Below, piece by piece: positions 1 to 7,543 of a stretch of 64,000 bases of DNA (the first letter of the stretch is position 1; each line of letters begins with the position of its first letter). The translations under genes were made by a program, and so were the position numbers. The notes under the pieces are model-generated. The model did no database searches, was not told where the DNA came from, and worked only from the letters and a program-made list of their open reading frames with translations. The DNA lies in contig JAEOSR010000037.1 in assembly GCA_016840285.1 (NCBI GenBank), positions 1-64,000 on the forward strand, in the 5' to 3' direction. The DNA is from Candidatus Hodarchaeota archaeon (GTDB taxonomy: Archaea; Asgardarchaeota; Heimdallarchaeia; Hodarchaeales; Hodarchaeaceae).

Positions 1-514
1 ATATTTCTAGAGCTTACTTTCTCTGTGAAAGTGGAATAGATGATATTGTGCTAGGGGGGATCAACTTATAGTCGTGTTTTGAAGAGTTTATGTTATGTAG
101 GTGTTTTATACCAAGAGGGAAAATTATATTTCTCAACAGATGAATTTAGGAATTAAATAAAAGATAGAGTCACCAGGTGGGAAAAATTCAAAGGAATTTC
201 TTTCAATAAATAATTCAAATTTGATTTATTTTCAGGATATGAATTCTTTTAAATAATTAATGAAGGAGTTAAGCTAAATTCTTCGCCTAGAACCCCATTT
301 CTCGTATTTCTTTAACTACAAGAGACAAATTATAATCATATTTATTAAATCTTCCTCGGATTAGCAAAATCACTTAAAAAAATTGATGTTCATCATTTAA
401 TAATTGGGTCAGTGTAATAAAGATAGAATCATTAGAAAAAAATCAAAATATAAATAATTCATCTTCCTTTAAAACACCTAAAGAAAGAAAATCAACAAAT
501 TACTGTAGCGATTA
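1..514. other. intergenic, AT-rich, no gene seen
   Basis: No open frame of convincing length and no recognisable RNA was found before the first tRNA. The stretch is AT-rich with short A and T runs. A promoter for the tRNA pair should lie at its right end, but I could not pick a clear TATA box there. Confidence 0.5.
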
Positions 515-599
515 GCGGGGGTCTCCCAGCCAGGTCAAAGGAGCTAGGTTCAGATCCTAGTCGCGTAGGCGTTCGTGGGTTCAAATCCCACTCCCCGCA
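515..599 (+). tRNA. tRNA-Leu (CAG), no intron
   Basis: The acceptor stem GCGGGGG pairs with TCCCCGC, with discriminator A at 599. The D stem is CTCC/GGAG, the anticodon stem CTAGG/CCTAG encloses loop TTCAGAT (anticodon CAG), a long type-II variable arm follows, and the T arm is GTGGG-TTCAAAT-CCCAC. The long variable arm, discriminator A and anticodon agree on leucine. CCA is not encoded. The next tRNA starts 20 bases downstream, so the two probably form one transcript. Confidence 0.95.
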
Positions 600-619
600 T
601 GATTATTGGATGTATAAAA

Positions 620-756
620 GCCGAGGTAGCCAAGCTCGGATTAAGGCGCTAGACTCGAGTGGTTATTTTAACATCCGAGAGATCTAGTGTGCTTTGCACG
701 CGTGGGTTCAAACTTCAGAGAAAAGGTTTCTATGATTGGAATTCCCACCCTCGGCG
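620..756 (+). tRNA. tRNA-Ser (CGA) with two introns
   Basis: Acceptor GCCGAGG/CCTCGGC with discriminator G at 756, D stem GCC/GGC, anticodon stem CTAGA/TCTAG, a type-II variable arm at 688-701 and T stem GTGGG/CCCAC. Intron 1 is 660-681 (22 nt) at the canonical 37/38 site: central helix CTCG/CGAG is flanked by bulges AG^T and AG^A, a perfect bulge-helix-bulge. Removing it gives loop CTCGAGA and anticodon CGA at 656-658. Intron 2 is 713-742 (30 nt) in the T loop: helix TTCA/TGGA with bulges AA^C and AT^T restores the normal loop TTCAAAT (59/60 site). Discriminator G and the long arm agree with serine. Confidence 0.93.
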
Positions 757-1070
757 TTTTCTTATCTAGAAAATAATTACACGCCTGTAAAAAGAGAAAT
801 TAATTTGTTAAAATATGTTATTTCATATTAACACCTTTCTGTTGGTTTTATCCCACTTGTTTCTTCGAGTTTTCAGGATATCGCTTATTATATAGCAAAA
901 TAATTAAGTTAAAAGCAGAGTAGGCGTACCTTTGCAGGGTTTATAAAACTGCTCACATTTATACCCACTCTCATCCAGAAAATTATTTGGAAATACTAGA
1001 ACATCTATTTGGATTAAAGAGTCTTATTAGGATGCCAAAGTACTATTCAATAATACATAGGTGACATTTA
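757..1070. other. intergenic before the MoxR gene
   Basis: No gene is seen. A TATA-like run (ttataaaac, 941-949) could belong to a promoter for the MoxR/VWA genes, which would give a leader of about 100 bases. This is weak evidence from a single box. Confidence 0.35.
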
Positions 1071-1940
1071 GTGGACGTTGAAAAAGCAATAGCAGAAATT
1101 CAAGAAAAATTTGGTGTCGTGGGACGAGAAAGGTCACTCCGTAAACTCATCCTAGGAAAGCAAGCAGGTAAGCATATCATCATTGAAGGGCCAGTGGGTG
1201 TCGGAAAAACGACATTAGCTCATGCAGTTGCCGCATACTTCGACCAGGGTTTTATTCGGATCGATGGTGATGAACGTTACACTGAAAGCAAATTGGTTGG
1301 TCATTTTGAACCTCCTTTAGTAGTGGAAAAAGGTTGGATTTGGGATGCTTTTGTTCCAGGTCCATTAACTCTAGCCATGAAAAATGGATCTATATTATTT
1401 ATCAATGAAGCTAACCGTTTAATAGAAGGGACACAGAATGTGTTACTTCCTTCTATGGATGAAGGTTTACTTATTATCCCTAAATTAGGAGTTACTCGAG
1501 CATCAGATGGTTTTCTTGTTGTAGCTACACAAAATCCAGAGTCATATATAGGTACTACTGTCCTCTCAGAAGCTTTAAAAGACCGTTTCGTTTGGATTAA
1601 ACTAGAACATCAAGGATTTGAGGAAGAGGTCGATATCGTTGAACAAAAAGCGGGGATTGGGGTAGAAGATAAATTGATCTCTGAAACTGCTACAAAAATC
1701 ATGAGAGCAACACGTAAACATCCCGACATCCGTCGTGGGTCATCAATTCGTGGAGCAATTGATCTTGCGAAAATATTGGACCTCGTAAAAAGTTTAAATC
1801 TAGACACTGTCTCTGAAATGTCTATCATGACTCTTGCTACCAAAATTGAACTGGAAGATGGGGTAGAAAGACCAATCGAAGACGTCATTCATGAAATTGT
1901 TGAAGCCATTCTTTCAGGGGACGAAGACCGTTTTTTATAG
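1071..1940 (+). CDS. MoxR-family AAA+ ATPase
   Basis: A 289-residue AAA+ ATPase of the MoxR group. Walker A GPVGVGKT is at residues 40-47 and Walker B ILFINEAN at about 108-115, followed by the sensor region 'VVATQNPE' and a C-terminal lid. MoxR ATPases work with VWA proteins as chaperone-like or metal-chelatase-like pairs. The start is GTG at 1071, preceded by AGGTGAC. The reading frame stops at TAG 1938-1940 directly after a slippery T-TTT-TTA. The VWA partner is encoded in the -1 frame right after it with no start codon of its own, so a fused product of about 645 residues is likely. The stop would then release a short MoxR-only form. Confidence 0.9.
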   Translation: MDVEKAIAEIQEKFGVVGRERSLRKLILGKQAGKHIIIEGPVGVGKTTLAHAVAAYFDQGFIRIDGDERYTESKLVGHFEPPLVVEKGWIWDAFVPGPLTLAMKNGSILFINEANRLIEGTQNVLLPSMDEGLLIIPKLGVTRASDGFLVVATQNPESYIGTTVLSEALKDRFVWIKLEHQGFEEEVDIVEQKAGIGVEDKLISETATKIMRATRKHPDIRRGSSIRGAIDLAKILDLVKSLNLDTVSEMSIMTLATKIELEDGVERPIEDVIHEIVEAILSGDEDRFL

Positions 1941-1965
1941 ATAAATCCCGAGAGAAAGCTCGGGA
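1931..1965 (+). promoter_or_regulatory. candidate -1 ribosomal frameshift signal
   Basis: Seen directly: heptamer T TTT TTA (1931-1937) in the correct register of the MoxR frame, followed by the MoxR stop TAG, an 8-nt spacer counted from that stop (1938-1945), and a perfect 7-bp hairpin TCCCGAG / CTCGGGA (1946-1952 with 1959-1965, loop AGAAAG). U UUU UUA is the HIV-1 type slippery heptamer, and spacer plus stem-loop is the standard stimulator layout. Slippage moves ribosomes into the open frame that encodes the VWA protein. The alternative is one missing T in the T6 run (assembly error or recent mutation). Confidence 0.7.
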
Positions 1966-3007
1966 ATACAACAAAAATATTCGACTCTTCGGACGATTAA
2001 AGCTGGAGGATCTCGCAGAAGCTGCTATTGCTGCAGGAGATACGCTTCCGAAACTCGACAATTTAGATCTAGCTAGTATTGAACGGTTAACTGAATCAGC
2101 CATTGAGCATGAAAATCTCCCTGCTTTAATGTCTTTAGCTAAAATCAATAAATATGCTGTTTCAAACACGTTAAATACTGATAGAATAATTTCTTTGGGT
2201 CGTGTAGCTGGATCTGGTGGTGTTTACACACCTCGTTTCTATTTTGTCATGAGAGGTGTCCTTGATGTTAAACGTAGAAAGATCTTAAAACGTTTAACCC
2301 GAACATCAATCTTGAAATTATCTCTCAGAATTGCATCCGAAGGATTAAGAGGAGACTTACCAATCCGAGGAGAATATCAGCCTGAAAGTGATTTTGATTT
2401 AGATGCGACGATGGACCAGTTATTAGAAAAATATCCGATGGGTATTCCAACCTTAAGAAGAAGTGATATTGTAGGTATCGAACGACGGGAAAGGAAAAAA
2501 AATGGTGTACTTATCCTAGATGCTAGTGGTTCAATGATGGGAGAACGTAATATTAACGCGGCTCTATCTGCCGCGGTAATGGCTTATTCGATGCGACATG
2601 ACAAATTTGGGGTTATTGCATTCAATACTAAAGCATTTTTAATCAAAGGAATCAAAGATGTACTCACAATAACAGCCATTATGGATAAGATACTCGATTT
2701 AGAAGCCGTAGGATATACCAACATTGAAGATGCTCTGAGAATGGGGGCATTACAATTAAAGGGGTTAAAAACTCGATTTAAATGGGCAATTTTGTTAACA
2801 GATGGCGCCTATAATAAGGGGGATGATCCACGCTACTTGTGTAAGCAGTTTGAAAAGCTGCACGTACTCAATCTCCCTGGAGGCAAAAAGTGGGGTGAGC
2901 GTGTCTGTAAAGACTTAGCTCGTCTTGGAGGCGGACGTTACGTTGTCGTTAGAAGCTACCATGAAGTTCCCAGAGCACTGATGAAGATTCTTCGATCACC
3001 TTGGTAA
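1937..3007 (+). CDS. VWA-domain protein (C-terminal half of MoxR-VWA frameshift fusion)
   Basis: The -1 frame is open from 1904 to 3007 and reads as protein throughout, yet has no ATG, GTG or TTG before the ATG at 2129. The part upstream of 2129 encodes a helical stretch (for example 'LEDLAEAAIAAGDTL'), so an independent start at 2129 would discard plausible coding sequence. The VWA domain has the MIDAS motif DASGS (131-135 counted from the 2129 ATG), a later Thr in 'GYTNIEDAL' and an Asp in 'LLTDGAY'. The AAA-VWA order of the fusion resembles the D subunit of magnesium chelatase. If frameshifting is wrong, translation from 2129 gives 292 residues. Confidence 0.82.
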   Translation: MDKSREKAREYNKNIRLFGRLKLEDLAEAAIAAGDTLPKLDNLDLASIERLTESAIEHENLPALMSLAKINKYAVSNTLNTDRIISLGRVAGSGGVYTPRFYFVMRGVLDVKRRKILKRLTRTSILKLSLRIASEGLRGDLPIRGEYQPESDFDLDATMDQLLEKYPMGIPTLRRSDIVGIERRERKKNGVLILDASGSMMGERNINAALSAAVMAYSMRHDKFGVIAFNTKAFLIKGIKDVLTITAIMDKILDLEAVGYTNIEDALRMGALQLKGLKTRFKWAILLTDGAYNKGDDPRYLCKQFEKLHVLNLPGGKKWGERVCKDLARLGGGRYVVVRSYHEVPRALMKILRSPW

Positions 3008-3113
3008 TAAATAAAGATTTCTTGAATGTTAAACAACTATGAACAGAGATACCAGAATAATGCCCTCTGAGGTTTCATTCCTCCGAATCGAAGAAAATTT
3101 ATTGGGATTGTAA

Positions 3114-3560
3114 GTGAACAACGGATTAGGAAAAGCTGGAGTTCAAGCATGGTTCGTATATCGACGTATAGATAGAACTATTCTCTATTCACGTATTTAT
3201 TCAGCTTTTGCGAGCGATACACTCCTAGAAAAAGCAATTGCTTTTAGTGAAATTTCGGCTACTCTCCTGAGCAAAATAAAAAGCCATTATACTTGGATAC
3301 AGGCAGAAGAATTACACCACATCGAACTAGACACCCATGAAATTCGAGTTCTTTACGGAAAGTATATTATGTTGGTTCTCATTGTACAACGGGGAAAATC
3401 GATTAAAAAAATCTATCAGCAACACAAAAAAATGCTATCAATCATTGAAACAGACGCAGAAGGACGTTTAACTTCTCAAGTTCATGAACCAGAAATTCTC
3501 CGTGATGTTTGGATAAAATGCGAAGAATTACTACGTCCTTATATCATTCATTTATTCTAG
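3114..3560 (+). CDS. hypothetical protein, possibly longin-like fold
   Basis: A 148-residue protein from GTG at 3114. I do not recognise a family by sequence. The predicted order is a strand ('VQAWFVYRR'), a second strand, a helix ('LLEKAIAFSEISATLLSKI'), three strands around 'IRVLYGKYIMLVLIVQRG', then helices, which resembles longin or roadblock-type folds common in Asgard trafficking proteins. That is inference from pattern only. It lies about 100 bases after the VWA gene on the same strand and converges with the GDPD gene. Confidence 0.6.
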   Translation: MNNGLGKAGVQAWFVYRRIDRTILYSRIYSAFASDTLLEKAIAFSEISATLLSKIKSHYTWIQAEELHHIELDTHEIRVLYGKYIMLVLIVQRGKSIKKIYQQHKKMLSIIETDAEGRLTSQVHEPEILRDVWIKCEELLRPYIIHLF

Positions 3561-3572
3561 GACATGACTGTC

Positions 3573-4313
3573 TTAGATCTCCTTGGTGAGAACTTGTCTC
3601 AATCGATCAGGATAATTGGTCAATAATCCATCTACACCTAATTTCATTACTCTTTTCATTTCACCTGGCTCGTCAGCATAAAAATAAAACACCTTAATGC
3701 CATTTTCATGACATTTGTTCAAGAAAGAAGGTTCGAGTGCTGATGGACGTATTTGGGCGGTTTTCAGATTTAATTTTGAAATTAACTTGAAGTATTCAAT
3801 CGGGGTTCGTTCTTTTTGTAACAATGCGTAATCAATATTGGGATCGATTTCCTGGAGTCTGACGATATTTTCTTCATATCTAGCTGTTATTACGGTTCTA
3901 TTTACTATTTTATACTTTTTAACGGTGTTGATGACCTCATCTTCAAACCAATTCGAATTAGGATCGAAGTACTTCAATTCGATATTATATTGGATACTTA
4001 TGGTCGATGTTTCCTTTAATACTTCCGACAATGTGGGTATCTTTTCTCCTTCAAACTTTTGATTAAACCAGCTCCCCGCATCTAATGACTTTAAGTAATC
4101 AGACGTCAAGTCTGTTACCCTTCCTTTTCCATTCGTTGTCCTTTCAATTCCTTTACGGTCATGGAAAACCATCAGTCGGGAGTCCTTAGAAGGTTGAATA
4201 TCAAATTCTATCATATCAGCAAAGGTTAAGCCCTGTCTAAAACAAGTAAGTGTGTTTTCAGGAGCTAAACCTGCTCCACCACGATGAGCTATATTTACGA
4301 CCACTTGGTTCAC
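3573..4313 (-). CDS. glycerophosphodiester phosphodiesterase
   Basis: A 246-residue GDPD-family TIM barrel. The N-terminal signature 'HRGGAGLAPENT' (residues 10-21) carries the catalytic His-Arg pair, 'EFDIQPSKD' the acidic metal ligands and 'VFHD' the second catalytic His. The family hydrolyses glycerophosphodiesters to glycerol phosphate and an alcohol. The start is GTG at 4313. No signal peptide is evident, so it is probably cytosolic. It faces the preceding plus-strand gene 12 bases away and borders the candidate origin. Confidence 0.93.
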   Translation of the reverse strand: MNQVVVNIAHRGGAGLAPENTLTCFRQGLTFADMIEFDIQPSKDSRLMVFHDRKGIERTTNGKGRVTDLTSDYLKSLDAGSWFNQKFEGEKIPTLSEVLKETSTISIQYNIELKYFDPNSNWFEDEVINTVKKYKIVNRTVITARYEENIVRLQEIDPNIDYALLQKERTPIEYFKLISKLNLKTAQIRPSALEPSFLNKCHENGIKVFYFYADEPGEMKRVMKLGVDGLLTNYPDRLRQVLTKEI

Positions 4314-4436
4314 CTGAAAGTATGAACTAACTAGAATTTTAATTTTTTATGAATTTCTAAAAAATTATATGGTAAGAATTGTTATATATTTCCCAATCAC
4401 CTGGTAAGAAATCTCATGTTATGATATTTTCCCACA

Positions 4437-4457
4437 CCTACCTTTTCTTCCACTGGA
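4437..4457 (-). repeat. ORB-like Orc1/Cdc6 binding element 1
   Basis: On the minus strand this reads CTCCAGTGGAAGAAAAGG and on, close to the archaeal origin recognition box core (TTCCAGTGGAAAC followed by a G-rich end). The G tract is split (GG, then GTAGGTGTGGG further on), so the match is partial. Confidence 0.5.
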
Positions 4458-4682
4458 GACTCCCTTATAATAATAATATATTATCTTACCATATGAATAT
4501 ATATATACTCATAACATAATCTATATTTGGTTTAGACAAAAAGAAGTCAAAAATTTCAGATTCCTTTCCTTTCTTTTTCTTAAAAAAAGGTTATATCCTC
4601 TTTTTTAGTTAATTAATCGTTTTTTGTCGCACTCATTTTCTTTATAAATTGTAAATTTTTCCAGATCATCTAGTTCCAGATG

Positions 4683-4710
4683 TTCCATCGGAAATCAACG
4701 GGTAAGGGGT
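4683..4710 (+). repeat. ORB-like Orc1/Cdc6 binding element 2
   Basis: Plus strand TTCCATCGGAAATCAACGGG, followed by TAAGGGGT. It matches the ORB skeleton TTCCA-nn-GGAAA-nn-AA-n-GGG. It faces element 3 across about 800 bases of AT-rich DNA. Confidence 0.5.
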
Positions 4711-4814
4711 TCCGACTTTATTCCACAAACTACATCAAATCCAGAGAAGAACAAGAGTCATCTACAAAAAAGAAGGATTAACTGCAGTTAGATGTTATTT
4801 AAAGAAGAAAAACG

Positions 4815-5108
4815 TTAAGCTATTCGATAAAAAACTTTTGGTCTTCCTTTTGTTTTCCTAGGTGTTGAAAATTTTATTACAACCTTCTTTAGTATTAATC
4901 TGCTTAATGCATCATAAATGGTTGTTCTTGGAATACCAGTTTTTTTACATAACTCCGTTCGTGTTGTAGGCTGAATTTCTGACAAAGCACCCAAAACTAT
5001 TCGATCTGTCTCATTAGTTAATTTATTATCTGACAAAATTGAATGTTTTAAATCAAAATCATCATTTTCTTTTTTTGATGTTAGAGAATTCTGAAGATAT
5101 TGCGTCAT
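4815..5108 (-). CDS. winged-helix transcriptional regulator
   Basis: A 97-residue MarR/TrmB-like helix-turn-helix protein. The recognition region 'TRTELCKKTGIPRTTIYDAL' is followed by a wing ending in 'KGRPKVFYRIA'. It is a paralogue of the protein at 6594-6893: both share the 'R(T/S)T(I/L)YD..LRLILK' block and the 'RGRPKV.Y' tail. The start is ATG at 5108. It stands alone inside the candidate origin region. Which promoters it controls cannot be told from sequence. Confidence 0.8.
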   Translation of the reverse strand: MTQYLQNSLTSKKENDDFDLKHSILSDNKLTNETDRIVLGALSEIQPTTRTELCKKTGIPRTTIYDALSRLILKKVVIKFSTPRKTKGRPKVFYRIA

Positions 5109-5526
5109 ATCTTATCACGATATCTTATCACTAGTGTCTTTATATCACTGTTAATTAACCTTACAAGTGGCCATATTTAAGGCTTTCAGTATATCATCAA
5201 TTTTAAGGATAACAGAAACATGATGAATTAGTATTTACAAAAAATACTTATATACAAAACTAATTTCATTAAAAGAGATAATAGATTCACACACTTAAGT
5301 CTTAATGAAAGGATTAATCAATGAACATTTTACTTAAATTGAAGTACCTCTCTCAAAGTTTCACAGGAAGTGTAGGTTAAAAAGGATTAATATTTAGTAT
5401 TTTCACTGAAAAATGAATTTTATATCAGATTAAGCGATAAAAAGAATTTTAATATTAATAACAGCTTTTTTATCAAGAATAATAAGAATATTAGTCGAAA
5501 AAAAGATAATTCACATGGGCTATTCT

Positions 5527-5549
5527 CACCCCTGTATTTCCATTGGAAC
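5527..5549 (-). repeat. ORB-like Orc1/Cdc6 binding element 3
   Basis: The minus strand reads GTTCCAATGGAAATACAGGGG then TG, the best ORB match in the window: TTCCA-n-TGGAAA followed by an A-rich spacer and GGGG. It is oriented opposite to the element at 4683. Confidence 0.6.
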
Positions 5550-5940
5550 TTTTGTCGGAAAATTTAAGAAATTTAAGAAAAAGATTTCACATTGATAATG
5601 ATCTAATATATAGAATGATTTTACTAGGATTCATTAAATGTTTAAAGAAAGTAAAGGAATGCTGTATTATTTCATTATAGCTCAAAAAATACTATTTAAT
5701 AAAAATTAAAGAGGCTATTTCTATTCACTCATAGTATAAAATCTTCAATTATCATGAGAAAAGATATTAACATGTTAACAAAAAAATAGAAATTGACAAC
5801 CGTGATAGTTTGTGATATTATAGAGATATAGATCAAACTTTATTAGAGTGAATGTAGCAGGATTACTTGTGAAAAAAAAGAATTACAAACTGAGCTTTAC
5901 AATTATTCACTTTATTTAAATAGAAAATAAGGTTTTAATT

Positions 5941-6423
5941 ATGCGTGAAACGGGTTCTAAAGTAACTGCGAATAACGATAAAATCACAATATCCTTTGAT
6001 AGAAAAATTAGGTTAGGTCCTTTACATACACTCATTGAAGGGTATTTACAACTAACTAGAGATCAACAAAAACAAATTGATTATTTGCTAGAGTCATTTT
6101 TGGTGGAAAATGAGATTCACGAGGAATATTCAGAAATAAGTATTGAGAGATTAGCTGTTCTTTCACTTACTGATTTGAAAACAAAAAAAGAAAGAATTCT
6201 TAACATCGTTGGGAATAGAGCAAATCCTAATTATCTTACTGCTCGTGAAATCCAAGAATTATATCAACATTATATGAAAGAGGAAATAGGAATCTCAACA
6301 ATCCAAACAAACTTGAATCGTTTGGTAGATGCTGATTTAGTCGAACGTCAGGAAGGAGTAAATCCAATTGAATATCGTATTAACCCCAAGAAAGCTCAAG
6401 AGATTCCCAAAGTGTTGATGTAA
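5941..6423 (+). CDS. winged-helix DNA-binding protein
   Basis: A 160-residue protein. The N-terminal half is helical and unassigned. The C-terminal half is a winged helix ('YLTAREIQELYQHYM', recognition helix around 'ISTIQTNLNRLVDADLVER', wing 'EYRINP'). The start is ATG at 5941 after a long AT-rich gap. It is probably a transcription regulator. Its nearness to orc1 and the ORB-like repeats raises the possibility of an origin-linked role, but nothing in the protein shows that. Confidence 0.75.
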   Translation: MRETGSKVTANNDKITISFDRKIRLGPLHTLIEGYLQLTRDQQKQIDYLLESFLVENEIHEEYSEISIERLAVLSLTDLKTKKERILNIVGNRANPNYLTAREIQELYQHYMKEEIGISTIQTNLNRLVDADLVERQEGVNPIEYRINPKKAQEIPKVLM

Positions 6424-6593
6424 CAGATATCCTTTCACTGAACAATTTTTTTGCACATCTAGGCTTGTTTAATTTCTTACTATTTCTTCTATTTGGTTGT
6501 GCATTTACTTTTCAGAACGTAATTTCTAGATATTTTCGAATCTTAAATTGTTATGAGATGATAAATAATGTAGAAATAGAATTGGTGGATGTT

Positions 6594-6893
6594 ATGTCCA
6601 ATAACCAAATTATAAAACTAACTGAAAAAAGAGGTCAAACTTCTGCAGAATTAAAACCTGCTTTGGCTATGAAGAAACCAGCTATAGTACATGAGTTGGA
6701 TCGCAATGTTTTGGAGATTTTAAAAAATAAAGGTCCAATAACTAGATCAAAACTAGTTGCAATCACAGGAATAGCACGATCCACACTGTATGATAGCTTA
6801 TTGCGATTAATTCTAAAAGGGTATGTTGCACGATTTTCTGAAGAACGCAGGCAAAGAGGCCGTCCCAAAGTTTATTATAAGGTAGCACATTGA
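6594..6893 (+). CDS. winged-helix transcriptional regulator (paralogue of 4815-5108)
   Basis: About 99 residues from ATG 6594; the frame is open back to a TTG at 6465, but the upstream part codes for an unlikely hydrophobic stretch and the paralogue supports the short form. GGTGG lies about 8 bases before ATG 6594. The helix-turn-helix is 'ITRSKLVAITGIARSTLYDS', the wing ends 'RGRPKVYYKVAH'. Like its paralogue it has no visible effector domain. An alternative start is ATG 6558. Confident as a DNA-binding protein, unknown target. Confidence 0.8.
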   Translation: MSNNQIIKLTEKRGQTSAELKPALAMKKPAIVHELDRNVLEILKNKGPITRSKLVAITGIARSTLYDSLLRLILKGYVARFSEERRQRGRPKVYYKVAH

Positions 6894-6974
6894 GAATTTT
6901 TTTTGACTTTCGGGAAAAAATTCCAGAAAAAAACATATGGTAAGATTTTTCTTGAAGGTTGAGAAGAACCCAGT

Positions 6975-7310
6975 ATGGCCTCAGTGATAGTCAAATGGCA
7001 AAAATGTGGTAAACCTGCTTGTAGATGTAGGGAGGGGATGTTACACGGCCCATATTTTTGGCTTGTATCATATATCTCTAAGAAATCTAGTGATAAGAGA
7101 AAAGGGAAGTATTCTTGGAGATACTTAGGAAGAAATCCAGGGGATGCCTGGAAACAATTAGAATATCTAGATAAAAGATTTGATGAAAAATATGATCTAT
7201 TAGACTTAAATGAAAGATTGCAAAGAGTAACACAGATGAGAGAGAAAACTAATGATGTCAAAACAACAAAACGAATTCTAACAGTAGAGGACACCATAAT
7301 AGAGAAATAA
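6975..7310 (+). CDS. DUF6788-like small protein
   Basis: A 111-residue protein with the short signature 'KWQKCGKPACRCREGMLHGP' followed by an aromatic strand and 'YLGRNPGD', as in the DUF6788-type family often found near mobile or regulatory genes in prokaryotes. Three Cys in C-x4-C-x-C could bind metal. The C-terminal part is a charged helix. Function is unknown. It lies between a regulator and orc1 on the same strand. Confidence 0.75.
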   Translation: MASVIVKWQKCGKPACRCREGMLHGPYFWLVSYISKKSSDKRKGKYSWRYLGRNPGDAWKQLEYLDKRFDEKYDLLDLNERLQRVTQMREKTNDVKTTKRILTVEDTIIEK

Positions 7311-7474
7311 TGAGTATAACGTCAAATAAAACCTATGAGAAGTCATAAAATAAGTACTAACGTAACACCATGGTATTTTCTTACTTTTTATCTTACAAGA
7401 AACAAGGGTATTTCCTGTCTAAAATTGCTATATCAACATAAATTTGTATTATCTCATACATTCGACTTTTTTGA

Positions 7475-7492
7475 TTCGAGTGGAAATACAGG
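7475..7492 (+). repeat. ORB-like element 4, upstream of orc1
   Basis: TTCGAGTGGAAATACAGG shares TGGAAATACAGG with the element at 5527-5549 but has one change in the first half and lacks the G tract. It lies about 50 bases before the orc1/cdc6 start, where Orc1 could bind to control its own gene. The match is moderate. Confidence 0.4.
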
Positions 7493-7543
7493 TAATGCTA
7501 TTGGAACGAAGTATTTTGACCATAATTGGTGAGAGGATTACTA

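Larger units (their letters stand above)
4314..5940. other. candidate replication origin region (oriC)
   Basis: A long, very AT-rich region interrupted only by one small regulator gene (4815-5108). It holds three ORB-like elements: minus-strand at 4437-4457, plus-strand at 4683-4710 and minus-strand at 5527-5549. The last two point towards each other across AT-rich DNA, the arrangement expected of an archaeal origin with an unwinding element between inverted ORBs. orc1/cdc6 begins 1.6 kb away and the PolD small subunit follows it; in many archaea these genes cluster at the origin. Origin activity is inferred. Confidence 0.55.

Noticed and set aside
1941..1970. Hairpin after the MoxR stop read as a terminator
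   Set aside because: No T run follows, and an open coding frame continues through it, so a frameshift stimulator explains it better.
6465..6593. N-terminal extension of the winged-helix gene from TTG 6465
   Set aside because: The extension is hydrophobic and unlike its paralogue; ATG 6594 with GGTGG upstream fits better.
7335..7532. 65-residue plus-strand frame between the DUF6788-like gene and orc1
   Set aside because: Sequence does not look like a folded protein, and the region contains an ORB-like element and the orc1 ribosome site.
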